Shown piece by piece: positions 8,355 through 18,131 of a stretch of 64,000 nucleotides of DNA. The first letter of the stretch is position 1. Each line of letters begins with the position of its first letter. The notes below the pieces were generated by a model. The model searched no databases. It worked only from the letters and a program-made list of their open reading frames with translations, and was not told the origin of the DNA. The stretch is from Chitinispirillum alkaliphilum (lineage in GTDB: Bacteria; Fibrobacterota; Chitinivibrionia; Chitinivibrionales; Chitinispirillaceae), in the NCBI GenBank assembly GCA_001045525.1, contig LDWW01000006.1, positions 80,030 through 144,029 on the forward strand, given 5' to 3'. Position numbers and translations under genes: made by a program.

Positions 8355-10442
8355 TTAAGACCCTGCGGCCTGTTTTACGGAAGATACTCTGCTGAGATTT
8401 TTTTCATACTCTTTAAGGTATATCTGAGCCTGATTAACCACATTTTCGACCGTATACCCAAACTTCTCATCAAGAACCTGAAAAGGTGCTGAAGCTCCGA
8501 ATCTCTCCATGCCAATAACCTTGCCCAAAGGTCCAGTCAGTTCCTTGAGATTTAAAGGCAGTCCGGCGGTGAGTCCCAGTACCGGAGCAGAGAAAGGGAT
8601 CACAGATTCCCTGTACTCTTGTGATTGTTCATTGAAAAGCCCCTCACAAACCGCGGAGACCACTCTTGTGGCTATCCCCTTTTGGGCCAGGACTGCAGCA
8701 CTTTCCACAAGTGTTATAACTTCGGAGCCGTTACCGACAAGAACAAGATCAGGTTTTCCCTCACACTCGACTATTGTGTAGGCCCCCTTCTCTACCCCCA
8801 GAGCATCGTCATATCTGGTGGATCCAGGTTTAGAAGGCAGATCTTTTATTTTTTGCCTTGAGAGCAGAAGCGCAGTTGGTCTGTCCCTGTTTTCCAGAGC
8901 GATTTTCCAGGCTATAGTGGTTTCAGCCGGATCAGCGGGACGAAAAACCAGCATACTTAATTTCCCCTCGGGGTTAGCCATTTTTTCCAGCAGTCTGATC
9001 TGTAATTCCTGTTCGATTGGCTGGTGTGTAGGCCCATCCTCCCCTACCCTGAAGGCATCATGGGTCCAGACATACATAACCGGCAGTCCCATCAGAGCAG
9101 CAAGACGCACTGCGGGTTTCATATAATCAGAGAAAGCGAAGAAAGTTCCACAAACAGCCATAACACCACCGTGTGAAGCAATACCGTTCATTACAGCAGC
9201 CATAGTAAACTCAGCAACCCCGGCCTGCAGAAACGCACCGGAAAAGTCATCCTTTTTAAGAATGCTGCTCTGCTTAAGAAAACCATCGGTTTTATCGCTG
9301 TTAGAAAGATCTGCGGAAGAGACAATCATATTGTCGAACTTTTTGCCAAATTCACCAAGCACAACCCCGGAAGCTGCACGACTGGGAATGTCTGCCTTAT
9401 GCTCGATACTTTCCCAATCCAGAGCAGGAATTTCATCATTGATGTAAGAACTGAGTTTGACGGCGAGGTCGGGGTTTTGCTTTTCCCACTGTGCCTGCTG
9501 TTCTTTTTTACTCTTTGCGTAAGCTCTTTTCCGGTCAAGAACTTCTTTATAGTACTGATCTACCTCAGGGAATATCACAAACGGATTTTCCGGATCACCA
9601 CCAAGTTTTTTTACGGTATCCTCAAATGATGCACCCGCGGCAGAAAGAGGCATCCCATGAGTTGCCACCTGACACTCAAAGCTGTTTCCTTTCTCATCCA
9701 CCGCTCCCTTACCCATTACAGTATTACCAATGATAAGTGTGGGACGCTGTTTTTCAGAGACAGCCTTATCGAGAGCTTCTCTTATCTGATGCTGATCGTT
9801 ACCGTTTATTGTAATTACACTCCATCCCCAGGCCCTGTACTTGGCCGCGGTATCCTCACTGGTCACTTCAGATGTGCAGCTTGAAAGCTGAATTTCATTT
9901 GAATCAAAAAACATCACAAAATTACTCAGCCCCAGATGTCCGGCTAAACGCCCCACACCCTGTGAGATCTCCTCCTGAATACCACCATCTGAAATGTAGG
10001 CATAAGTCTTGTGCGCCATCCATTCGCCGAAACGTGCCACCAGGAACCGTTCGGCAATCGCGGCACCAAGTCCCATTGCATGCCCCTGTCCAAGCGGACC
10101 CGATGTATTCTCAACTCCCCGTTTTATATCCCGCTCAGGGTGCCCGGGAGTAGGACTCCCCCACTGTCTGAAATTCTTTATTTCATCGATGGAGTAGTTG
10201 CCTGCAAGGGTAAGAGCGGAATAGAGCATGGGAGACATATGCCCCGGATCGAGATAGAAGCGATCACGGTTAAACCATGCGGGATCATCGGGATCCCAGT
10301 TGAGATACTCAGTATACAAAATGTTGATAAAATCAGCACCTCCCATGGCCCCTCCCGGGTGACCTGATTTGGCTCGCTCCACCATAGCTGCTGAAAGAAT
10401 ACGAATATTATCCGCGGCACGGTCGATAGTTTTGAAATCCAT
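8355..10442 (-). CDS. tkt: Transketolase
   Basis: 695 residues, the normal length. It interconverts pentose-phosphate-pathway sugars by moving two-carbon units with thiamine diphosphate. Visible signatures are AKSGHPGGAMGGAD at about 24-37 (substrate phosphate/ThDP site), LDPGHMSPML near 65-75, the ThDP motif SDGGIQEEISQG near 150-161, and the pyrimidine-domain AGVAEFTMAAVMNG near 408-421, which includes the glutamate that activates the cofactor. The C-terminal domain is complete. The start at 10442 gives the family-typical N-terminus MDFKTIDRAADNIR, and a CAGGAG-like site precedes it. It is transcribed divergently from the histidine kinase. Confidence 0.95.
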   Translation of the reverse strand: MDFKTIDRAADNIRILSAAMVERAKSGHPGGAMGGADFINILYTEYLNWDPDDPAWFNRDRFYLDPGHMSPMLYSALTLAGNYSIDEIKNFRQWGSPTPGHPERDIKRGVENTSGPLGQGHAMGLGAAIAERFLVARFGEWMAHKTYAYISDGGIQEEISQGVGRLAGHLGLSNFVMFFDSNEIQLSSCTSEVTSEDTAAKYRAWGWSVITINGNDQHQIREALDKAVSEKQRPTLIIGNTVMGKGAVDEKGNSFECQVATHGMPLSAAGASFEDTVKKLGGDPENPFVIFPEVDQYYKEVLDRKRAYAKSKKEQQAQWEKQNPDLAVKLSSYINDEIPALDWESIEHKADIPSRAASGVVLGEFGKKFDNMIVSSADLSNSDKTDGFLKQSSILKKDDFSGAFLQAGVAEFTMAAVMNGIASHGGVMAVCGTFFAFSDYMKPAVRLAALMGLPVMYVWTHDAFRVGEDGPTHQPIEQELQIRLLEKMANPEGKLSMLVFRPADPAETTIAWKIALENRDRPTALLLSRQKIKDLPSKPGSTRYDDALGVEKGAYTIVECEGKPDLVLVGNGSEVITLVESAAVLAQKGIATRVVSAVCEGLFNEQSQEYRESVIPFSAPVLGLTAGLPLNLKELTGPLGKVIGMERFGASAPFQVLDEKFGYTVENVVNQAQIYLKEYEKNLSRVSSVKQAAGS

Positions 10443-10715
10443 TTGTGTGAGTACTCCTGAGAAAAAAACCGTGATATATTGAAGATTATTAAACCCGATG
10501 ATGATAAATATTACCCGCAGGTGTCTGCAGAAATTGAAAAATAATTAATGCACACCCTAAAAAGCATTTTTCCCTGAACTGCTGATCTGTTCCATTTAAC
10601 TCAAAAGTGGCGTTTCCTTTGAGAATTTTTCAGGCGAGCCGCTTTGAGGGCGGGCTTTGACCGGCATACTCTTTGCACCTTTTTCACTTTGGTCAGAATG
10701 CCCTGTGGAGGATTG

Positions 10716-11765
10716 GTGTCAAAGGATATTTTCTACTTTTTAATTGCAATAATTTTATCCTTTCTTGTTTTCCTGCTCGATATCTTGTTGGGACCTCAGG
10801 GATATGTGGAATGGGTCCTCTACTCTATTCCTCTTGTAGTCGTCTACAACGCTAAACGCATTGCTTATACATACCTGATTCTTGGACTCTCAACCGTACT
10901 ACTCTACTTAGCCATGCCCTATTCTCTTGTCTACCAGATCAACCCAACCGTATCCCTAATCAACAGGTCTGAAGGTCTGATTACCTTCCTGATTTTCTCT
11001 TTTATCATAAATAACCTCATCAAAGCGAGGCATAATTTAGAACAATCAAACTTATCTCTGCAGAGTAAAACAGAAGAACTAAGCTATCTCAACAAGGAGC
11101 TTGAGTCTTTCAGCTACTCTGTTTCCCACGATCTGCGCACCCCCCTTTCAACAATAAAAGGGTTTGGCGATATCATAATTGAAGACCATGCAAACACCCT
11201 GGATAAAGAGGTTTTGGATTATGTCAGGGTGATTAATTCTGAAGCAAAGAAAATGGGGCAGCTTATAAATGATATGCTTAGATTATCCAGAGTTTCACGT
11301 ACTGAGCTTAATCCTGAAGAACTCGATTTAACTGAAATCATCACCTCCATTGTAGATGAACTGAGGCAAAAACAACCTCATAAGAAGGTAACCGTTAGAA
11401 TCGAAGAAAATTTATCCCTCATTGCAGATAAAAACCTGTTACAAATTGCACTCTCCAATCTTTTAAACAATGCCTGGAAATACAGTAGTAAAAACGACAA
11501 AGCGGTCATTGAGGTGGGGAAAACCGAAATAAATGGAAAAACAACCTATTTTGTCAGGGACAACGGGGTGGGATTTGACCAAAGGAGAGCTTCTGAGTTG
11601 TTTATTCCATTCAATCGCCTCCATTCCCAACAGGAGTTTAAGGGAACGGGAGTGGGATTATCCATAGTGAGTGCGGTAATAAAAAGACATGGTGGTGAGA
11701 TCTGGGCAGAAGGCAAAAGGGGAAAAGGAGCAGTTTTCTATTTTACAATACCCCGCAGGTTATAA
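10716..11765 (+). CDS. Membrane sensor histidine kinase
   Basis: 349 residues from the GTG at 10716, which has GGAGG just upstream and puts a hydrophobic membrane segment directly at the N-terminus. An in-frame ATG at 10644 would add 24 unlikely residues. Three to four membrane helices occupy the first 105 residues, followed by a coiled linker. The HisKA box FSYSVSHDLRTPLS carries the phospho-acceptor His (about 138). The ATPase domain has NNAWKYS (N box), DNGVGFD (G1) and GTGVGLSI (G2). No response-regulator gene is adjacent, so the kinase is an orphan; the signal is unknown. Confidence 0.85.
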   Translation: MSKDIFYFLIAIILSFLVFLLDILLGPQGYVEWVLYSIPLVVVYNAKRIAYTYLILGLSTVLLYLAMPYSLVYQINPTVSLINRSEGLITFLIFSFIINNLIKARHNLEQSNLSLQSKTEELSYLNKELESFSYSVSHDLRTPLSTIKGFGDIIIEDHANTLDKEVLDYVRVINSEAKKMGQLINDMLRLSRVSRTELNPEELDLTEIITSIVDELRQKQPHKKVTVRIEENLSLIADKNLLQIALSNLLNNAWKYSSKNDKAVIEVGKTEINGKTTYFVRDNGVGFDQRRASELFIPFNRLHSQQEFKGTGVGLSIVSAVIKRHGGEIWAEGKRGKGAVFYFTIPRRL

Positions 11766-11894
11766 AGTATCGGCTGACCGATCCTGCAAATTGTGTCAAA
11801 AACATCCTGTGTATAATTTGTCTGTAAAGCTTAGGTTGATGCCTATGCACATCCAGCGGGAAAACCTGAAAGAGGACCAGTGCAGTCCGAGCAT

Positions 11895-11985
11895 AATGCA
11901 AATAAAACAGCTGAATATTACGGGTACGCCGCGAGGCGTTGCGGCCAAACGTTGTTTTTCAAAAGCTCACCGTCGTACGTGTTTT
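11895..11985. repeat. Dispersed repeat A, copy 1
   Basis: About 90 bp starting AATGCAAATAAAACAGCTG and ending in the CACCGTCGTACGTGTT segment. A near-identical copy lies at 19973-20068 and a 5'-truncated one at 12287-12345. It has no coding potential. Copy 2 directly abuts the palindromic array that starts near 20075. Confidence 0.7.
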
Positions 11986-11986
11986 G

Positions 11987-12040
11987 GAGTGACGAGTGAC
12001 GAGTGACGAGTGACGAGTGACGAGTGACGAGTGTCGAGTG
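11987..12040. repeat. GAGTGAC heptamer tandem repeat
   Basis: Six perfect GAGTGAC units followed by GAGTGTC and a partial unit, directly after repeat A. Confidence 0.9.
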
Positions 12041-12141
12041 GTGGAGGTGAGATAAGGAAATTCCACATTCCGCTCAACATTTCCTGTTCCGCTGGTCCTG
12101 TAGGGACGATATGTCTGTGTTTGTATGCCACGAATGAGAAT

Positions 12142-12262
12142 AGATGCTTTTAGGGCTAAAGGGTTCATATTGCGTCACCCCCTACCGGCTCTGTCTTAAG
12201 TGTAAGTTGTTCAGGGGGGACGCACAGGTATTTGTGGTAGTAGGAATGGAGATAAAAGAGCA
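12142..12262. repeat. Dispersed repeat B, copy 1
   Basis: About 120 bp containing TCACCCCCTACCGG, a TGTCTTAAGTGTAAG core and GGGGGGACGCACAGG. Two further copies lie at 63479-63600 and 63747-63866, over 51 kb away. Unknown function; possibly a mobile-element end. Confidence 0.75.
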
Positions 12263-12286
12263 GGATTTTTCTGGTTGGGCACGGAG

Positions 12287-12345
12287 TCGTTGCGGCCAAA
12301 CGTTGTTTTTCAATAGCTCACCGTCGTACGTGTTAAGGGTCCCCG
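12287..12345. repeat. Dispersed repeat A, truncated copy
   Basis: It matches only the 3' two-thirds of repeat A, from GTTGCGGCCAAACG to the GTTAAGGGT end. Confidence 0.65.
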
Positions 12346-12946
12346 TGGTGTGTCGAAGTGTCTGCTGCTGAATTCGCACAAATCCATAAGATGACCGCCG
12401 GTTCGATGCGCACAATGCCCTATTCCAGATTCAGTGTCGATACTTGTGGTATAACGAGGGCCTACGACCAGGTGGCGATGTCTCGACTGGTCGGCCATAC
12501 CCTGTGTTGTCTCATCTCCCCCTGCATGATTAGCCGAACCGCTGACGAAAAAAATTGTGTCTCCAGACCTCGCAAGCCAGGTGCTTGGCATTTCCCAAGT
12601 CCGGCATACAGTCTGCGATAGAGGGAATACCTCGTAACCATGAGATTTTCCAGCCGCTGGGCTTCCTGACTGAAGTGATGCACCACCTTTTTAACAAGGG
12701 CGAGCTCCATCATAGGTCATAAAGGTTATTCGCTCTGTACCGGTTACACTGAATAATCGATCTGTTAGGTTTTTTGAACAGAATAACTTTCAATGGGACA
12801 TTTTGCGAGATTGCTTGATTGATCAAAACTGTCCTGCTTCTACCTGTTAAATTATTTATATTACAACGAACTTGCTATTTTGAACCGGTGATATATCATT
12901 TCAAAAAACTGCAAAAACAAACACATATGAGATCATTGACTGAGAG
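12346..12946. other. Unassigned stretch with overlapping weak frames
   Basis: Overlapping open frames occur on both strands (for example a minus-strand frame at 12462-12713 beginning MMELALVKKVV). None has a convincing start signal or a recognisable domain. It may be decayed coding sequence. Confidence 0.3.
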
Positions 12947-13475
12947 GTGGTCAAAGTCAAACATTTTACTATTACTAAACCAAACCCTGATGTCCTGATT
13001 TTCGAAAAATCAAAGCTTAAACACATCTGGTTTTTATTGCTCCATGCATTTTTCTTTATAATATGGTACAGAGTGGCAATTTCCTCTATAGATGCCTCAC
13101 TTGACCAAACCGTCAGGTATTTTGTTTATTTACTTCCTTTATTGGCGGTTGGAAGTGTAATAAAATCATTGAAAATTGTAATCGGAGGAGAATCTTTCAC
13201 CTTCGATTCTGGATGTAAAACTATCCTTAAAAATTATAACAGAATCGCTATTATTTGATGATGTTAAAAATGTTCATATCAGAACAGTCAGGGATCGGGA
13301 CAGTCGGAGAATGTACTTGCTATCTATTGTTAAAAAAGATGAAAACAAGATAAAAATCGAGCGCTGCAATGACTATGATGAGATATTGGCTGCTGCAGAA
13401 GACATCGCTGATGTGCTCGATATTGAGATTGTAACAAAATCCCATGGTTATGGTTCACTGATTAATGCTAAATAA
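12947..13475 (+). pseudogene. Small two-helix membrane protein, frameshifted
   Basis: From a GTG start, frame one encodes a soluble lead, two hydrophobic helices (about residues 27-45 and 58-75) and a beta-rich start, and stops at 13256-13258. The adjacent frame continues in an equally protein-like way from 13251 (LFDDVKNVHIRTVRDRDSRR...) to TAA at 13473-13475. A one-base change near 13250-13256 would join them into a protein of about 175 residues resembling bacterial PH-like membrane proteins. It is either a genuine frameshift or a sequencing error. Confidence 0.5.
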
Positions 13476-13883
13476 TCTGAATAACAAAATGAAATATTAA
13501 CAACTAATAACACAATCGGATCACAAGATCACCAATGACCATAAGCCATATGAAAGTAAATCTGAAATAAATCAGCTACAAATCAAAATATCAGAACCGA
13601 ATGGATATTTATTAGCTTGTTGACAACTCATAACACATTAATGTGGTCTTTCAGTCACCCCTCAATGCTGGCTACAGCACGCGCCACAGTTCGACATGGA
13701 GTTCACTGCAGGCATTAAGGCAATGCTATCCCGCTGTCGGGCAGAGTGAAAATCAACACCAAATATGTAGGGATATTCCTGTTCTCAAAGCTCTGAAAGA
13801 GCAACCAGTTACAGCCCGGGGTTTCCTTAACCCAAGGCTGAATGTCCCATAAGTTTCTCCGGAGCCTGAAAATTCCTATCCCT
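13476..13883. other. Non-coding stretch
   Basis: No gene recognised; short plus-strand frames here lack a start signal and a domain. Confidence 0.35.
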
Positions 13884-15632
13884 TTACTTAAGTCTAAGGG
13901 CTTGCTCCATGCCAGGGAGCAGATCATTATTGTTATCAAAAGTTCCAAACCAAACGGCCCATGGAATATCAAGCTCAGAAAAAATATCAATTATCGCAGT
14001 GAAATAATTAACAAGCGAATTCTGATCAGCCTGTACCTGATAAGCGCCAAATTCATTACAGATTATGGCAACATTATGTTCGATCGCCCAGTTTTTTGCA
14101 GGAATAATCTTATTCATCATTGCATTTTTGTTTCCATGCCTATAATACTCCTGAAATTGACTTTTCACCCACTGAGGAGCTGCATCACTGATTCCAAAAT
14201 GAGATAACTCAGTCGACCATGAATCTTTACTGTATGGGAAATGCGTATTTTTCGAATGTTCTAATCCCTCAGCCCAACTTGCCCCCTGATGAGTGAATAT
14301 GAATGGTTCATAGAAATGGAACGCATAGATAATGTTGCCGTCATCCGGAGCAAATGGAGTGTTTTGGACCAGAACTTCGATATCATACCAGCGTGATTCA
14401 CCATAAATAACGGTATGCCGGGTATTTACTTTCCGAATGGAATCAAGCATCTCCTGTGCAAGAATTCGCCATTGATCATTGGGTACATCGTCATAAATTC
14501 CGGGTTCATTGGTAAGTTCAAAGAAAATATCATCCCGGTCAATAGTTGCGCAGAAGTAAGCAACTGCTTTCCAGCAATTAGCTGCCATGGCCCGATATCC
14601 GGGATCTATAACTGTATTTCTGTTTAGGCTTCCGTCATATTGATGATAGTCTATAGTGAGAGACATATTATTACGATTAGTCCACAACAGAAGAGAATCT
14701 ATAATTTCAAAAAGTGTAGAATCAAGGGTGAACGGCTCCGTCCCTGCTATAACATCATCACGATTGATTACCCACTTATCAAGATCAATTGGGAGGCGGA
14801 TTCCTTTAAAACCCTGAGATGCGAATTTATCTATTCGTGCACCATCGTAGACATATTCTCCGGTAAACGGCACATCCACTTCAAGCCAGTTAGTGAGGTT
14901 TACACCTTTGGTAAGATAACGTTTCGCTTTTTCGTGAAGGGGATTTGTGATAGACTTGGTTGAAACTTCGATCAAATCTGGAATCTCAGGTTCAAGTATT
15001 TTCATGTCATTGCGGGGAGTGAAAGGGATCTGTTTTTTCAAATAAAAATACTCCACCATAAAGGATCCTGAATCTCCAGTCTTACCGTTCACACGCCAGG
15101 CAAATCCACTAATCCTTTTGGGGGGAAAGGGTATCTGTTTTCCCCAGTTAGGTTGATTGAGATCTCTGTTAAAGCTAATTTGGACAGTTTTCCAGTCTGA
15201 AGAGGAAGGTACTTTGAATTCATGATGGGCCCAATCGGTAACCAGATCTGTTTCGGCGATAAAAACATGGGCATCACCTTTATATCTGTACATAATCCCA
15301 TCAAATTCTGAGGCGTCATACAAAGGTGTGTTAGGTCGAAGTGATAAAGTAACGTATGGGTCCCATTGATACTCTTTCTTATCAAGCACATACTCTACTT
15401 TACCAACAGTTTTGCCATTTATGATAGACTCCGCATAATTTACAACAGACCCTCCGTTATCATTTTGATCACTATGTGTGAACAGGTGAAAGCCTTCTGG
15501 TAGTTTCTGATCGAAGTTATGGATCAGAAGATCACTTTCATTTATATCGGTATGTTCATTTGAAGTTATGTTAGTGTTGCAATAAGAAAACATAAATACA
15601 AGAAATAAAATCATTCCAAGAGTTTTAACCAT
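13884..15632 (-). CDS. Secreted GH5-type cellulase/endoglucanase with N-terminal carbohydrate-binding-like domain
   Basis: 582 residues. The N-terminus has a signal peptide (GMILFLVFMFSYC) with a Cys at 18 that may be lipidated, although the lipobox is atypical. Residues about 35-200 resemble the CBM11/CIA30 beta-sandwich (FDGIMYRYKGD, W-T-VQISF, ISGFAWRVNG). The catalytic barrel follows: GVNLTNWLE near 240, HQYDGS near 325, the acid/base motif FFELTNEPG near 370 and the nucleophile region IICNEFGAY near 527. Both catalytic glutamates are present. It should cut internal beta-1,4 bonds in cellulose or related glucans at the cell surface. It appears monocistronic; a fibre-degrading enzyme fits the Fibrobacterota-like host. 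Confidence 0.88.
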   Translation of the reverse strand: MVKTLGMILFLVFMFSYCNTNITSNEHTDINESDLLIHNFDQKLPEGFHLFTHSDQNDNGGSVVNYAESIINGKTVGKVEYVLDKKEYQWDPYVTLSLRPNTPLYDASEFDGIMYRYKGDAHVFIAETDLVTDWAHHEFKVPSSSDWKTVQISFNRDLNQPNWGKQIPFPPKRISGFAWRVNGKTGDSGSFMVEYFYLKKQIPFTPRNDMKILEPEIPDLIEVSTKSITNPLHEKAKRYLTKGVNLTNWLEVDVPFTGEYVYDGARIDKFASQGFKGIRLPIDLDKWVINRDDVIAGTEPFTLDSTLFEIIDSLLLWTNRNNMSLTIDYHQYDGSLNRNTVIDPGYRAMAANCWKAVAYFCATIDRDDIFFELTNEPGIYDDVPNDQWRILAQEMLDSIRKVNTRHTVIYGESRWYDIEVLVQNTPFAPDDGNIIYAFHFYEPFIFTHQGASWAEGLEHSKNTHFPYSKDSWSTELSHFGISDAAPQWVKSQFQEYYRHGNKNAMMNKIIPAKNWAIEHNVAIICNEFGAYQVQADQNSLVNYFTAIIDIFSELDIPWAVWFGTFDNNNDLLPGMEQALRLK

Positions 15633-15904
15633 AAAACAGCTCCAATTAGGTGGGTTAATTTAGATGGGCAGAATCTGACATATACAATGTAAATATAATT
15701 AACTCAGGTTTCAAAGCGTTCAGAAAAGTTTATTATTTGGGCTACCACAAAAGTACCAGTTTTATTATATATCAAAAACATTCCCGCCGATAGTACTGGA
15801 AAGATGCAGATGGGAATTTCTCAGCTGCAGCGGACCTTGTCGCTGCTGGGCTGGCTTATAAGGTAGGTTAACCATTTTACAACTAAACACATTCAATTTC
15901 GATC
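15633..15904. other. Intergenic region upstream of the cellulase
   Basis: AT-rich, no gene recognised; it should carry the cellulase promoter on the minus strand. Confidence 0.35.
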
Positions 15905-16633
15905 TCATGGCAATAAATTTTTCGAATAATACCCCATTGATGTGTCACAAGCATTAATTGTAAACAATTCTTTTAATTCGAATTTTTTGGTTACAATGGA
16001 ATCAATTTCATTACTTGAGAAATTTCCATACTCATATATCACTTTCCTTGTTAAAAAATTTATACGCGTTTTGATAATTTCACCAGTATTACGTTTTGCG
16101 ATGTTATCTTCAATCCCAATTAGCACAATTTTTCCATTTTGATATCTGTATTTATAGGTTCTGTTTCCTAATGACCAGGAACCAGCACTCATCCAAAAAT
16201 GCAAATCAATTGATATTACACCGTTTTCGTTGATTGATATCGAGGATAATGGCTCCTCCGCATTACACATTTTATACGGAACAAGTGTTCTGGCCTCCAC
16301 AACTTTCTTATATTTTCCATTTCTATTTTTAAAAAATATTCCAAGCACTCTATCATTAGTATTTTCCATTTTATCCATACAACAATTCTTTATTTTTGAA
16401 GAATCGTTTGATTGTGCTACAATAATCAGATCTTCAAGGCTATTATTGTTAATATCGCCTTTACAAGTATATATGATTTCCCAATTTTTTGGAACAAGTT
16501 CTCCAATTGATTTACCTTCTTGATTAAGTGACGTATCGACAACATTTTGTTCCTCGGCATCTGTTACAGAAAAAGTCTCCACAGAAATAAATACAATGGA
16601 TAAGATTAGAAATCCTAATTTGGAGAAAAGCAT
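15905..16633 (-). CDS. Secreted protein of unknown function with FG-GAP-like segment
   Basis: 242 residues with a signal peptide (FSKLGFLILSIVFISVETFS) and a segment GDINNNSLEDLIIVAQ near 60 that resembles the calcium-binding FG-GAP/VCBS motif, followed by sequence that reads like a single extended beta domain. No enzyme motif is visible. It lies in an AT-rich zone with attC-like elements upstream and is probably acquired. Confidence 0.6.
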   Translation of the reverse strand: MLFSKLGFLILSIVFISVETFSVTDAEEQNVVDTSLNQEGKSIGELVPKNWEIIYTCKGDINNNSLEDLIIVAQSNDSSKIKNCCMDKMENTNDRVLGIFFKNRNGKYKKVVEARTLVPYKMCNAEEPLSSISINENGVISIDLHFWMSAGSWSLGNRTYKYRYQNGKIVLIGIEDNIAKRNTGEIIKTRINFLTRKVIYEYGNFSSNEIDSIVTKKFELKELFTINACDTSMGYYSKNLLP

Positions 16634-16639
16634 AATTAA

Positions 16640-17230
16640 TCCTTGCCATTTGCAGCTTTTATGGTATCAATTTTTCCGTGCGGTTCTTCGGTCTTTTGCC
16701 TTTTCATGCGCAAAACGTCCCTGCTAATTCAGGAAGATTTGTACTTGGCCTGTTGTAAGATGTGCTCCCCGTTCTTATTCCTTTTCCGGCGGCGGCTCCT
16801 TTTGTTTTTGTATTCATAGACAAGCGCGTAAATACCATATATTTGTTTACCCCTCAGTTTTTTGATTCTAAAAATTTCAAACCTCTTTATATAATCATGA
16901 CAGTCATCGAAAACGACAGTTTCATCAACTTAACAACCTTAAATTCCTCTTGATGCTCCGTTAGGTGTCATTTAAGCGTGCCTGACAAGAACAAAATTAT
17001 TAGAGTAAAGATATTTTTATCCTCTTTGGTTTATTTAAGGTATTCCTTGCCTGAGCCTGCAGGCTACCACCTCACCATCGGCTATCGCCAGAAGTGCGTG
17101 TTCACCGTCAAAATGAACCCCCATGCCCGGCACTGTATTTCCCTAAGAAAAAAAACGTCCTGTTCTGTTAATATTCAGATCAAATGAATCCTGAGCGCCT
17201 TTACCCTCGATCGGATGAATTAAATCGCAT
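16640..17230 (-). other. Decayed gene-cassette remnants
   Basis: Two minus-strand coding remnants are visible. One (about 16750-16930) reads VVFDDCHDYIKRFEIFRIKK and ends SRRRKRNKNGEHILQQ but lacks an in-frame start. The other (about 17045-17225) reads DLIHPIEGKGAQDSFDLNINR, hits a stop, then continues GVHFDGEHALLAIADGEVV. ACACCTAAC-type and ACATCTTACAAC-type motifs resembling attC ends lie near 16965 and 16755. The layout suggests dead integron-type cassettes. Confidence 0.4.
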
Positions 17231-17268
17231 TTCATTTTACCTTATTCTTACAAAACGAATTATACAGG

Positions 17269-17889
17269 TTAATATATTTTAGCAATTGCCCTTACTAAAG
17301 ATGCTTCAGCATGAATTTTTAATGGGAACACAAAAATGTCAAATACTTTAATGTTTAGAATTTTTTCAAGATTGGTAAGGTTTTCAAGTATTAAAATACC
17401 GTTCTTAAATAACTTAATATGCTCTTCAAACGGGAATCTATCAGGGGATGGTGAATCAATTCCTAATATTTTGACTTTTTTTTCAATTAACAAATCGATA
17501 ACTTCTGTTTCGAAAATCGGATATTGGGTGAAATAGTTTTCTTGATAGTAACAACTACTATGTCCGGTGCAAAATATAATTATATCATTACTACAAATAA
17601 TATCTTCTTGAAAATCACACCTCTTAATCGTTCTTTTTCCCCTGACATCAAATATTTTTCCAGGTCCGGTAAAATTATTTAAGTCAATTTCAGATATTGT
17701 CTTATTATCACGAATCAAATGACTTGAAATATCAATGTGAGTACCTGTATGCATCCCAATTTCTAGACGAGAGTTATTATACTTGTGAGTTTTTATAGTT
17801 TTATCCAAATACAAATTCATTTTGTTATCAAAGCAATGCACGGGCATTCCATTTTCAATTTTATGACTAAGATCAATTAATCTACCCAT
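17269..17889 (-). CDS. Cyclase family (kynurenine-formamidase-like) metal hydrolase
   Basis: 206 residues from ATG 17889, which follows a GGGG-type ribosome-binding site; a TTG 18 nt further upstream is less likely. The opening LIDLSHKIENGMPVH and the metal-binding motif HTGTHIDISSHL near residue 52 are diagnostic of the Cyclase family (PF04199). GIDSPSPDRFPFEEHIKLF and the C-terminal PLKIHAEASLVRAIAKI complete the fold. Members hydrolyse N-formylkynurenine or other amides and esters; no tryptophan-degradation neighbour is present, so the substrate is unknown. AT-rich and flanked by attC-like elements, so probably acquired. Confidence 0.82.
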   Translation of the reverse strand: MGRLIDLSHKIENGMPVHCFDNKMNLYLDKTIKTHKYNNSRLEIGMHTGTHIDISSHLIRDNKTISEIDLNNFTGPGKIFDVRGKRTIKRCDFQEDIICSNDIIIFCTGHSSCYYQENYFTQYPIFETEVIDLLIEKKVKILGIDSPSPDRFPFEEHIKLFKNGILILENLTNLEKILNIKVFDIFVFPLKIHAEASLVRAIAKIY

Positions 17890-17968
17890 ATTGAAACCCC
17901 GGTTCAATTTACATCAGCAATGCGTCTATCTTTCATTATTCTTATTCTTTTCTTTTGAACAAAATTTT

Positions 17969-18076
17969 GCCGATAACGTTCCGAGGCTATATGAATATTT
18001 GCGTAACGTAGCAGATCAAAATTTTTTGGGTGAAGCGAAGCGGAACCATTTAGTTTGATGTTGTAAGATGTGTTGC
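17969..18076 (-). repeat. attC-like recombination site
   Basis: Between the cyclase and acetyltransferase genes, read on the minus strand, an imperfect palindrome runs from CATCTTACAAC to GGAACGTTATCGGC, with an internal GGTTCCGCTTCGC arm. The shape and terminal CGTTAT motif resemble chromosomal-integron attC sites. Confidence 0.45.
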
Positions 18077-18131
18077 CACTCACTTTCCTTAGTTTAATCC
18101 CTTCGGCACCGTATTCCTTAAATTTGTTTAT

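Noticed and set aside
12462..12713. Minus-strand 83-codon frame as a gene
   Set aside because: No ribosome site, no recognised domain and overlapping frames on the other strand; listed only as an unassigned stretch.
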